Positions 1 to 6,555 of a stretch of 64,000 nt of DNA are shown here, piece by piece. Source of the DNA: [Eubacterium] cellulosolvens LD2006. GTDB lineage: Bacteria > Bacillota > Clostridia > Lachnospirales > Lachnospiraceae. The stretch is taken from assembly GCF_000621585.1 (NCBI RefSeq), contig NZ_JHXY01000016.1:1-64000 (forward strand), read 5' to 3'. The notes under the pieces were generated by a model that was not told the origin of the DNA, ran no database searches, and worked only from the letters and a program-made list of their open reading frames with translations. The translations under genes and the position numbers were made by a program. How positions within the stretch are numbered: the first letter of the stretch is position 1; every line of letters begins with the position of its first letter.

Positions 1-482
1 GATGAAGGGTGATAAGGTTGTCAAGTGATTCAATGTACTCACCGATTTTCTGCTGTTCTTCATATGATGGAACGGGAATCATAATCGTTTTCATCCCCTC
101 GATATCTATACTTTTTCCATCTCTGATTCCATACACATGAGGTTTCAACAGAACATCTATAAAGCGTCTTGATCTAAAGAATGGATAGTAGAATCTACTA
201 TCGGTGTTATTCCCGTGAAAAGTATGATATGCAGGGCTTATGATGCCATCAGAGTTTGCCTTTTCTAGTCCCCCTTCGAAGGATCTAAGGTGTACAATAA
301 AGTCATTTTTCTTGACCATTTTGTAATTAGATAGGCTGGCTTTATCATATTGAATTGCCCTGTCAGATTCATCTCTTCTAACAGTTCCTCCACCCTGAAT
401 TATAGTCAACGCTGGAAGTTCCTCATGGTTCTTTTCCGAGTACTCTTCGAAGACTTCCCCAAGCTTACGCTGTTCCCAATCA
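1..482 (-). pseudogene. HsdS target-recognition cassette A (partial, silent)
   Basis: Reading the minus strand from 482 gives a type I restriction specificity (HsdS) half-subunit. It opens with DWEQRKLGE, continues through one target-recognition domain, and ends in a conserved helix of the form EEQQKIGEYI..LDNLITLH at the window edge. It has no start codon: the codons just before DWEQRK include a TGA stop, so it cannot be translated alone. HsdS subunits normally contain two such domains joined by conserved helices and direct an HsdM/HsdR complex to a DNA target. Here the single-domain cassette follows cassette B with no linker. I infer a silent donor cassette that becomes expressed only after recombination through its flanking repeats. 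hsdM and hsdR, if present, lie left of the window. Confidence 0.75.
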
Positions 483-1082
483 TTATATCAATGGAGACTG
501 TCGCTGATGAAGGGTGATAAGGTTGTTCAATCCATCTAAAAACTCAGAAATCTTTTTCTGCTCCTCTATATCTGGTACAGGCATTATAAATTCAGAAACA
601 CTCTTAGCAGATAGATTAGGTTGTGCCGCACCTTCATCATGAACTACTCGTTGTTTATATTCGATATCTGAATTAAGTACATGAAATAGGTATCTTCCAT
701 CTATGTCTTTAGGACGTAATGCGACTAATGATGATGCCACCGTTCCTTCGTTGAAATTATCAATATATGCGTTTTTTCCAAGAGTTCCACGCAAACAATA
801 AACGATATCGCCTAACTGTAATTTTGCCCCACCAAGGTCATCATATTTTTCTCTGGTAATCTTATTACAAGTCACGAGATTTACATGACCATCTTCAAGG
901 TCTCCAGCGTTAATAAATGGTATTCCATCTGAAACCATATCTTGTACATTGGGGTATTTTGAACTTCTGTCGCCATTGAACATATCACAATGGTCACCAA
1001 CCTTACGCTGTTCCCAAGGGATGGCTATAAATACGGTTATGATATGTATGATCAGTTCCTCATTGATTGGGAACAGCGTAAG
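464..1082. repeat. Inverted repeat at the start of each HsdS cassette
   Basis: The sequence encoding DWEQRK occurs three times. On plus it is GATTGGGAACAGCGTAAG at 1065-1082. Its reverse complement lies at 464-482, and a shorter form (CTTACGCTGTTCCCA) at 1002-1016. The minus copies open cassettes A and B and the plus copy opens cassette C. Opposite orientation is the arrangement needed for inversion by a site-specific recombinase. No recombinase gene is visible in this window. Confidence 0.8.
483..1018 (-). pseudogene. HsdS target-recognition cassette B (silent)
   Basis: The minus strand from about 1018 encodes WEQRKVGDH, then a target-recognition domain, then the conserved helix EEQKKISEFLDGLNNLITLHQ. 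It stops at TAA 485-483 five codons after the end repeat. The first in-frame ATG is at 983, inside the domain, so a product from it would lack the conserved opening. The variable middle differs from those of cassettes A and C, as expected for alternative DNA targets. Between its end and cassette A there is no central conserved region, only a short tail and stop. That makes the A/B pair look like stacked donors rather than one damaged full-length hsdS. Confidence 0.72.
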
Positions 1083-1590
1083 TTAGGGGATATAGTAGGA
1101 AGCGTCATCGGCGGAGGCACTCCAAAAACAAGTGTAGATGAATATTGGGACGGAGATATTCCTTGGATTCAGTCTTCTAATGTACAGGAAAATGAGATGT
1201 TTGATTTTGATATTCCAAAGAGAATCACGCAGCTGGGATTAGACAAATCAGCAGCCAAGTTAGTTCCTGAAAAGTCTATAGCAGTGGTCACTCATGTAGG
1301 TGTTGGAAAGCTTGTATTTGTACCATTTGCCTATACTACAAGTCAGGACTTTACATCTTTAGCCGAGTTAAAAACTGATCCAAAATTTACATGTTATTCT
1401 TTATATAAACGTCTTCAAGATGATTTACATATTGTACAGGGTTCTGCGATAAAAGGAATCACAAAAGACGATTTATTGACAAAAGAAATTATGGTCCCTG
1501 AAAAAGATGAGCAATGTAAGATTGGGGAGTATTTCCGAAACCTCGATAACCTTATCACCCTTCATCACCGTTTGTTTTTGTCCGCAAAAC
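1044..1590 (+). pseudogene. HsdS target-recognition cassette C (half-length, plus strand)
   Basis: From ATG 1044 the plus strand encodes MYDQFLIDWEQRKLGD, one target-recognition domain (about residues 15-150), and the conserved closing helix ending LDNLITLHH near 1569. This is half of a normal HsdS. An upstream in-frame ATG at 990 is possible, but neither start has a convincing ribosome-binding site. The frame then continues without a stop into the ABC-F gene downstream, so no natural HsdS end is present. It may be a third silent cassette or the remains of a formerly expressed locus. Its orientation, opposite to A and B, is what makes inversion possible. Confidence 0.65.
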
Positions 1591-1679
1591 GACATCGGTA
1601 TTTTTTTTGGATTTATGGCTTTTTCTCTGTGCCAAAGAAAGACAGTTATGTGATGGACGGATATCCTCCGTTGACTGTC

Positions 1680-1708
1680 TTGTTCATGTTACCTGACATG
1701 AATATAAT
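1680..1708 (+). promoter_or_regulatory. Promoter for the ABC-F gene
   Basis: A -35 like TTGTTC (1680-1685) and a perfect -10 TATAAT (1703-1708) are separated by 17 nt. Transcription would start near 1715, downstream of the HsdS cassette and 43 nt before the chosen GTG start. This supports independent expression of the ABC-F gene. Confidence 0.6.
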
Positions 1709-1757
1709 GAAAGTATTGTATTGTTTTGCGCTGTTCGGCGGATCGGAGGTGATAGCT

Positions 1758-3296
1758 GTGGCACAGATACAGGTGACAGATCTGACTTTCGCGTATGACG
1801 GAAGTGCGGATGATGTGTTGAAGAATGTGTCCTTCAGCATAGATACAAATTGGAAGCTGGGGCTGATCGGCAGGAACGGAAAAGGGAAGACAACGCTGCT
1901 GAATCTGTTCATGGGCAGATACGATTATCGAGGCAGCATAAAGACGGGAACCTGTTTTGACTATTTTCCCTATCAGGTCTCAGAGGCGGATCTGAAACAG
2001 AATGCAGCGGATCTTCTGGAGAAGTGGAAGCCGCAGGTTGAACAGTGGCAGGTAATGATCCAGATGAACGAGCTTTTGATGGATCCGGAGTGTCTCTACA
2101 GACCTTTCGGAACACTCAGCTTCGGGGAGCGTACAAGGGTGATACTTGCGGTTCTTTTCGCGGCAGAAAATGAGTTTCTTTTGATCGATGAGCCGACGAA
2201 TCATCTGGACACAAGGGCGCGTGATATCGTAAAGGCTTATCTTGCCTCCAAGAAAGGCTTCATCCTTGTCTCGCACGACAGAGATCTGCTAGACGGAGTG
2301 TGCGATCATGTGCTTGTGCTGAACCGTTCTACCATTGAGGTTCAGGGCGGTAATTTTTCAACCTGGTGGGCGAACAAGGAGAAAATGGACGCCTTTCGGC
2401 AGGCGGAAAATGAAAAACATCTAAAGGAGATCGGAAAGCTGAAGGCTGCGGCGGACAGAAGCGGCAGATGGGCGGAAAAAAGTGAAAATGCCAAAATAGG
2501 CTTTGATCCGGTGAAGGAGCATGACAGAAGTATCGCAACCAGAGCCTTCATCGGGGCGAAGACAAAAAAGATGCAGGCGCGTGTCAAAGCATACGAGACG
2601 CGCATGGAGCGTGAAATTGAGGAGAAAGAAGACCTGCTTCAGGATATCGAGAGGGTTGTTGATCTGAAGATCGAACCACTTAAGTTTCATAAGGACGTAC
2701 TGATTAATGCGAATGACCTGTCTTTGCGGTATGAGGGCGCCGGCCAGGCTCTTTTTGACGGCTTGCGTTTTCAGGTGAAGCGGGGAGATCGGATCATTCT
2801 TTCCGGGGAAAACGGATGCGGAAAATCAAGCATCCTGAAAGCAATTTTGCAGAAAGTGAATCCTATGGCGCAGGGCGATGCGGGCGGTTTATCGGTGACG
2901 GGAACATTGGAGGCTGCTTCTGGCATGACTGTGTCGTACATCAGCCAGGACACCTCGTTTCTAACCGGTTCTCTTCGAAGGTTCTGTGAGAGGCGGGGAC
3001 TGAACGAGAGTCTTTTTCTTGCGGTACTCCGGCAGCTGGATCTTGGTCGGGAGCAATTCGCGAAGAACATGGAGGATTTCTCGGAAGGACAGAAAAAGAA
3101 GGTTCTGATAGCGGCCAGCCTGATCACCCCGGCGCATCTATATATCTGGGATGAACCGCTGAACTTTATTGATGTGTTTTCACGGATGCAGATCGAAAAG
3201 CTGATTCTGCAATATAAACCTACCATGCTGCTGGTAGAGCATGATCTTCGTTTTCAGGAGAAGGTGGGAACGAATATCGTGAGGATAGGTAAGTGA
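1758..3296 (+). CDS. ABC-F ribosomal protection protein, Lsa-like
   Basis: A 512-residue protein with two ABC ATPase domains and no membrane segment, the ABC-F layout. Domain 1 has Walker A GRNGKGKTT, signature LSFGE and Walker B LLIDEPTNHLD. A charged linker (about residues 200-290) follows. Domain 2 has GENGCGKSS, signature FSEGQ and the divergent Walker B WDEPLNFID, which is characteristic of the Lsa/Vga-related group. Such proteins bind the ribosomal exit site and dislodge drugs, commonly lincosamides, streptogramin A and pleuromutilins; the spectrum here is unknown. GTG 1758 is chosen because GGAGG (1745-1749) sits 8 nt upstream and a promoter lies at 1680-1708. The frame is open upstream through an HsdS fragment, which I regard as unrelated. 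Confidence 0.85.
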   Translation: MAQIQVTDLTFAYDGSADDVLKNVSFSIDTNWKLGLIGRNGKGKTTLLNLFMGRYDYRGSIKTGTCFDYFPYQVSEADLKQNAADLLEKWKPQVEQWQVMIQMNELLMDPECLYRPFGTLSFGERTRVILAVLFAAENEFLLIDEPTNHLDTRARDIVKAYLASKKGFILVSHDRDLLDGVCDHVLVLNRSTIEVQGGNFSTWWANKEKMDAFRQAENEKHLKEIGKLKAAADRSGRWAEKSENAKIGFDPVKEHDRSIATRAFIGAKTKKMQARVKAYETRMEREIEEKEDLLQDIERVVDLKIEPLKFHKDVLINANDLSLRYEGAGQALFDGLRFQVKRGDRIILSGENGCGKSSILKAILQKVNPMAQGDAGGLSVTGTLEAASGMTVSYISQDTSFLTGSLRRFCERRGLNESLFLAVLRQLDLGREQFAKNMEDFSEGQKKKVLIAASLITPAHLYIWDEPLNFIDVFSRMQIEKLILQYKPTMLLVEHDLRFQEKVGTNIVRIGK

Positions 3297-3299
3297 GAG

Positions 3300-3338
3300 G
3301 AGAGGATCTGCCGGAATAGACGGCAGATCCTCTCTTTA
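3300..3338 (+). terminator. Rho-independent terminator after ABC-F gene
   Basis: A 14-bp perfect stem (GAGAGGATCTGCCG pairing with CGGCAGATCCTCTC at 3321-3334) with a short loop, followed by TTTATATAT, immediately downstream of the ABC-F stop codon. Confidence 0.85.
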
Positions 3339-3405
3339 TATATGACTTGTGTTTGCAGGCATAAAGTTCTATAATAAATATACTAATAATCATACAGAAT
3401 GGTGA

Positions 3406-3735
3406 AATGACGCAGCATTTGAATTTTATATTATCGCTCCGATTGCAGATAATAGGATGTTCGAAATAATTGATAGTTTTATAGATGGTGAAATTACAGA
3501 TGTACAGTGCCAGCATTGTTTATCTGCGACAAATCTAGGAAATCAATACGTTTGTATTACGCAGAATGCGTTAGATCGAATTACATTATTAGAGAAATGT
3601 TATCTTTGTGAACTGGAGAAGGAATTTTATCTAAATTCACGACAAGAGAATTTTATGATGAATATGGATAAAGTCAAATTGGCGAGAAAACAGTATCGAA
3701 ATCAGGGCGAGTACATAGAGGATATTTTGAGATGA
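3406..3735 (+). pseudogene. 5'-truncated DUF3990 (ADP-ribosyltransferase-like) gene
   Basis: From the stop at 3403-3405 the frame reads NDAAFEFYIIAPIADNR and continues to 3735; the first ATG is 3457. It matches the C-terminal half of the intact DUF3990 protein at 4929-5576. Both have F..I....A(D/N)..(M/Y)F.I followed by LG(N/I)QY...T(Q/E)(N/K)A, and similar tails. The N-terminal half, which in the intact copy carries LYHGTP and DYGRGFYLTE, is absent. I infer a truncated toxin-like gene whose 5' part was lost when the preceding region was rearranged. A 92-residue product from 3457 could still be made but would lack the presumed NAD-binding half. Its stop overlaps the next gene by 4 nt. Confidence 0.7.
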
Positions 3736-4223
3736 AAAATATAGATAGTTACGGATTAAAAATATGTGCTTTTCAAGCGGATTTATTTGAGAAATCTGCT
3801 TCGAATCTTCTTTGCAGTTCGAGAATATTTGTCAGAAGGTTTATGTATTCGGATCTGGCATCCAGATTAGATTTAAACGGCTATGTTTTTGAAGCTTCAA
3901 GTATTGAGGACGCCTTCGATGAACTCGACCGACAATATGGAAAAACTGAATATGGACATCAAAAATATAGCGCTGAGGAAATGCATTGGATTGGTTATAT
4001 GTACAGGTATTGGGCGTATACATATGAACAGAGTAGCAAGCATTTGTTTAAGTATATAAAGCCGGAAAAACTCCGCGCTCTCTATTTTCCATATCATTCG
4101 CTTGATCCTGCACAGGCCATTGACCGGATTCTGGAATCGAAAGGTACTGATGAAAAGGATCAGATCGCCAGAGGAGTGGAAATAATGCGTAAAATTAGAA
4201 AGAAGTATGATGATCTGAAATGA
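3732..4223 (+). CDS. DUF3990-partner protein (putative antitoxin), paralog 1
   Basis: A 163-residue soluble protein I cannot name, starting at ATG 3732 and overlapping the truncated DUF3990 gene by ATGA, so the two were translationally coupled. It is related to the partner protein at 5591-6007. Both share F(V/I)..(F/Y)M.S......D (around residue 35 here) and a C-terminal block of the form W(I/M)G..Y.Y....Y...S....K......L..Y...H.LD...A. Adjacency of both copies to DUF3990 genes suggests an immunity or antitoxin role. An intact partner beside a broken toxin is what one expects of an orphan antitoxin. The function is inferred from context only; no catalytic motif is visible. Confidence 0.65.
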   Translation: MKNIDSYGLKICAFQADLFEKSASNLLCSSRIFVRRFMYSDLASRLDLNGYVFEASSIEDAFDELDRQYGKTEYGHQKYSAEEMHWIGYMYRYWAYTYEQSSKHLFKYIKPEKLRALYFPYHSLDPAQAIDRILESKGTDEKDQIARGVEIMRKIRKKYDDLK

Positions 4224-4283
4224 GTATTTTTTGCAAGCCCTTTTTGCGAGTACTACCAAGTTGTGAAGAAGGAGGCTCGTTCC

Positions 4284-4859
4284 TTGAAAATAATCAGAGA
4301 GGCATCTATCGCGGATGCGCCGCGTCTTTTGGAAATATATGACTATTATGTTCGCAACACAGCGATCACCTTTGAGTACGATACGCCCTCGCTGGAGGAG
4401 TTCGTTGCCAGAATGGAGAACGTTAAGCGGCGTTATCCATACCTTGTTATCGAAGAGAATGGTCAGATAGAAGGATACGCCTACGCCGGCGTATTTAAAG
4501 ACCGGGCGGCCTATGACTGGTCTTGTGAGATGACGATCTATATGGATCATGCCGAACGAAAGCGTGGAATGGGACGGATGCTTTATGAGGCGCTGGAGGA
4601 GAAACTTAAGGAAATCGGAATTCTGAACCTGTATGCCTGCATCGGCTATCCGATCGAAGAGGATGAATATCTGACGAAAAACAGCGCAGAATTTCATGCG
4701 CATCTCGGTTACACAAAAGTCGGTGAGTTTCATAAATGCGGCTATAAATACGGCCGATGGTATGACATGATCTGGATGGAGAAGATAGTCGGGGAGTATC
4801 GCACCCCAAAAGAGGACGATTCCACCTCTGGCGCACCGGGATTAAATCGGATATATTAA
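4284..4859 (+). CDS. GNAT N-acetyltransferase, phosphinothricin-acetyltransferase type
   Basis: A 191-residue GNAT-fold enzyme that should transfer acetyl from acetyl-CoA to an amine. The N-terminus IREASIADAPRLLEIY..Y, the segment TFEYDTPSLEEF, and the acetyl-CoA loop around RKRGMGRMLYEALEE are typical of the Pat/Bar/YncA group. The C-terminal F.KCGYKYGRWYDMIWMEK is also characteristic. TTG 4284 is preferred: AAGGAGG (4269-4275) lies 8 nt upstream, whereas GTG 4263 lies before that site. Members acetylate phosphinothricin or methionine sulfoximine, and substrates cannot be told from sequence. It stands between the two DUF3990 modules; nothing shows that it belongs to them. Confidence 0.82.
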   Translation: MKIIREASIADAPRLLEIYDYYVRNTAITFEYDTPSLEEFVARMENVKRRYPYLVIEENGQIEGYAYAGVFKDRAAYDWSCEMTIYMDHAERKRGMGRMLYEALEEKLKEIGILNLYACIGYPIEEDEYLTKNSAEFHAHLGYTKVGEFHKCGYKYGRWYDMIWMEKIVGEYRTPKEDDSTSGAPGLNRIY

Positions 4860-4928
4860 TGAAGATGAGATGAATCGATGTTTGATAACGTTTAAAAGTG
4901 TGTTCAAAAAAGGGGGAGGACGTAAGAT

Positions 4929-5576
4929 ATGGCAAAACTCATTTTGTATCATGGTACTCCTGCAAAGGTAGTGACACCGACATTTGGTCATGGGGATGAT
5001 AAACACGATTATGGTCGAGGATTTTATCTCACGGAGAATTATGAACTGGCCAAAGAGTGGGCTGTATGTAAGCCGGACGAAGCGAATGGCTGGGTTCATA
5101 AATATGAGCTTGAAACAGACGGGTTGAAGATTCTGGACTTTCAGGAGCTGGATGTGTTGTGTTGGCTTGCGGAGCTAATGAAACATAGAGATGCTGCAAA
5201 TTCAAAGAGGTATCGCACACTGGCGGAAAAGTTCATCGAAAAATACGGAATCGATACAATCGGATTTGATGTGATTAAGGGATGGAGAGCCAATGCATCT
5301 TATTTTTACATCGCCAAAGAATTTGTTCGGGATAATATTGATATAGACATTTTGGAAGAGTTGCTTTCCCTCGGGGGATTGGGAATTCAATACTGCATCA
5401 AGACCGAAAAAGCATATGATCATCTGAAAGAGATCGGCGAAGAGCTTTCTTCGGTGGCGTATGCGGAATTCAATCCAAAATACAATGACAGGGATTCCAG
5501 GGCTCGACAAAATATGAGACTGTTGGTGGATTCAGATGCAAATAAAGTGACAAAAGTATTCAGTACCTTATTTTGA
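4929..5576 (+). CDS. DUF3990 family protein, putative ADP-ribosyltransferase toxin
   Basis: A 215-residue soluble protein with a good ribosome-binding site (GGAGG 4915-4919). Residues 6-11 (LYHGTP) and 27-37 (DYGRGFYLTEN) are hallmarks of DUF3990. That family is related to the ADP-ribosyltransferase/PARP superfamily, where an N-terminal H (H8) and a Y in a GxGFY-like strand (Y33) contact NAD+. The C-terminal half, with LGIQYCIKTEKAY near residues 155-170, matches the truncated gene at 3406-3735. It is the first gene of a tight three-gene operon with a partner (15 nt gap) and a NADAR protein, which can remove ADP-ribose. I infer a NAD+-using toxin, probably modifying a nucleic acid base, held in check by its neighbours. 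The target is unknown. Confidence 0.72.
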   Translation: MAKLILYHGTPAKVVTPTFGHGDDKHDYGRGFYLTENYELAKEWAVCKPDEANGWVHKYELETDGLKILDFQELDVLCWLAELMKHRDAANSKRYRTLAEKFIEKYGIDTIGFDVIKGWRANASYFYIAKEFVRDNIDIDILEELLSLGGLGIQYCIKTEKAYDHLKEIGEELSSVAYAEFNPKYNDRDSRARQNMRLLVDSDANKVTKVFSTLF

Positions 5577-5590
5577 CAGAGGAGATTTTT

Positions 5591-6007
5591 ATGCGGGCAT
5601 ATGCGGAAGCATATTTAGATGAAGTGGTGGAGACTCAGGGCGAGCTGTTTGATTTTATTGCACAGGAGTTTTCGGATAAAGATACCAAAGATTTTATTAA
5701 TGCTTATATGTGCAGTAAAACGAGAAAAAGCATCGATGAATCTCAGGCTTATGTCAGTACGATGAATGCCGGAGAATTGTTGCGGTATTTTCAAAGTACC
5801 GAGAAATATGAGTTCAAGGAAGGAAAAGCGATCGAAGGATTTGCGCCGGATTGGATGGGTGAGTTCTATGCATATTATCAGTGGTATTACAATATTCCAA
5901 GCGCGGAAGTGATTAAGAAGATCCCAGTGGATTTTTTGCTGAAAGCCTATCACGGTCTGCATGATCTGGATCTTGAACTCGCGGTAAAAAAAGTGGGTGA
6001 AGTGTAA
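5591..6007 (+). CDS. DUF3990-partner protein (putative antitoxin), paralog 2
   Basis: A 138-residue acidic, probably helical protein without a recognised catalytic motif. ATG 5591 is chosen because GAGGAG lies just upstream; TTG 5573 would overlap the previous stop. It resembles the partner at 3732-4223: DFINAYMCS....SID matches IFVRRFMYS.....LD, and DWMGEFYAYYQWYY...S....K......L..YHGLHDLD aligns with HWIGYMYRYWAYTY...S....K......L..YFPYHSLD. The shared family in two DUF3990 loci argues for a dedicated partner, perhaps an antitoxin that binds the enzyme or an adaptor. The stop overlaps the NADAR start by one base, so the operon is translationally coupled. Confidence 0.68.
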   Translation: MRAYAEAYLDEVVETQGELFDFIAQEFSDKDTKDFINAYMCSKTRKSIDESQAYVSTMNAGELLRYFQSTEKYEFKEGKAIEGFAPDWMGEFYAYYQWYYNIPSAEVIKKIPVDFLLKAYHGLHDLDLELAVKKVGEV

Positions 6008-6486
6008 TGAAGGTGATATGTTTTCACAATCCGGATGAGGAGAACGGATATTTAAGTAACTGGTATCGTTCAGACTTTAACTATAACGGTCGACGGTTCT
6101 CTTCGATGGAACAGTATATGATGTATCATAAAGCGATCCTGTTTGCGGATGAAGAAAATGCTGCCGAAATCATGGATACAGATGATGTGGCAAGTATAAA
6201 AGCCCTTGGGCGTCAAGTCGCCGGCTATGATGATCATGTTTGGAACGGTCTTAGGCAACTGATTATATACGAAGGGCTGCAGGCAAAGTTTTCCCAGAAT
6301 GTGGAATTGAAAGAGGCGTTGCTTGCAACCGGTGATGCCGTTTTGGCAGAATGCGCAGTCAAAGATCGGATCTGGGGGATCGGATTGTCTATGAGTGATC
6401 CTGATCGCTATCAGAGAGAAAAATGGAAAGGGCAAAACCTGCTTGGATATGCTCTTATGATGACGAGACAGCGTTTGAGCGAATGA
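6007..6486 (+). CDS. NADAR domain protein (YbiA/DUF1768 type), putative ADP-ribose hydrolase
   Basis: A 159-residue single-domain NADAR protein, the usual family length. Seen motifs: GYLSNWY (residues 14-20), SMEQYMMYHKA (33-43), an L..TGDAVLAE strand, D.IWGIG, and the closing WKGQNLLGYALM. NADAR enzymes of the YbiA group act on N-glycosidic bonds of ADP-ribose-related compounds. Some have been shown to strip ADP-ribose from guanine bases and to neutralise DarT-type toxins. As third gene of the DUF3990 operon it is well placed to undo the modification made by the first gene. That pairing is inference; the alternative is NAD+ salvage or a damage-repair role independent of DUF3990. Confidence 0.8.
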   Translation: MKVICFHNPDEENGYLSNWYRSDFNYNGRRFSSMEQYMMYHKAILFADEENAAEIMDTDDVASIKALGRQVAGYDDHVWNGLRQLIIYEGLQAKFSQNVELKEALLATGDAVLAECAVKDRIWGIGLSMSDPDRYQREKWKGQNLLGYALMMTRQRLSE

Positions 6487-6555
6487 TTTATGAGAGCCCC
6501 GGGGGGCTGATGTATTTGGTATAGAACACCGGAAAGCGCCGGTGATGAGGAGAGT

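Larger units (their letters stand above)
1..1566. repeat. Inverted repeat at the end of each HsdS cassette
   Basis: The sequence encoding NLITLH is repeated three times: GATGAAGGGTGATAAGGTT at 1-19 and 506-524 (minus-strand cassettes A and B), and its exact reverse complement at 1548-1566 (plus-strand cassette C). Together with the DWEQRK repeat it brackets every target-recognition domain, so exchange at either repeat would swap whole domains in frame. Confidence 0.8.
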
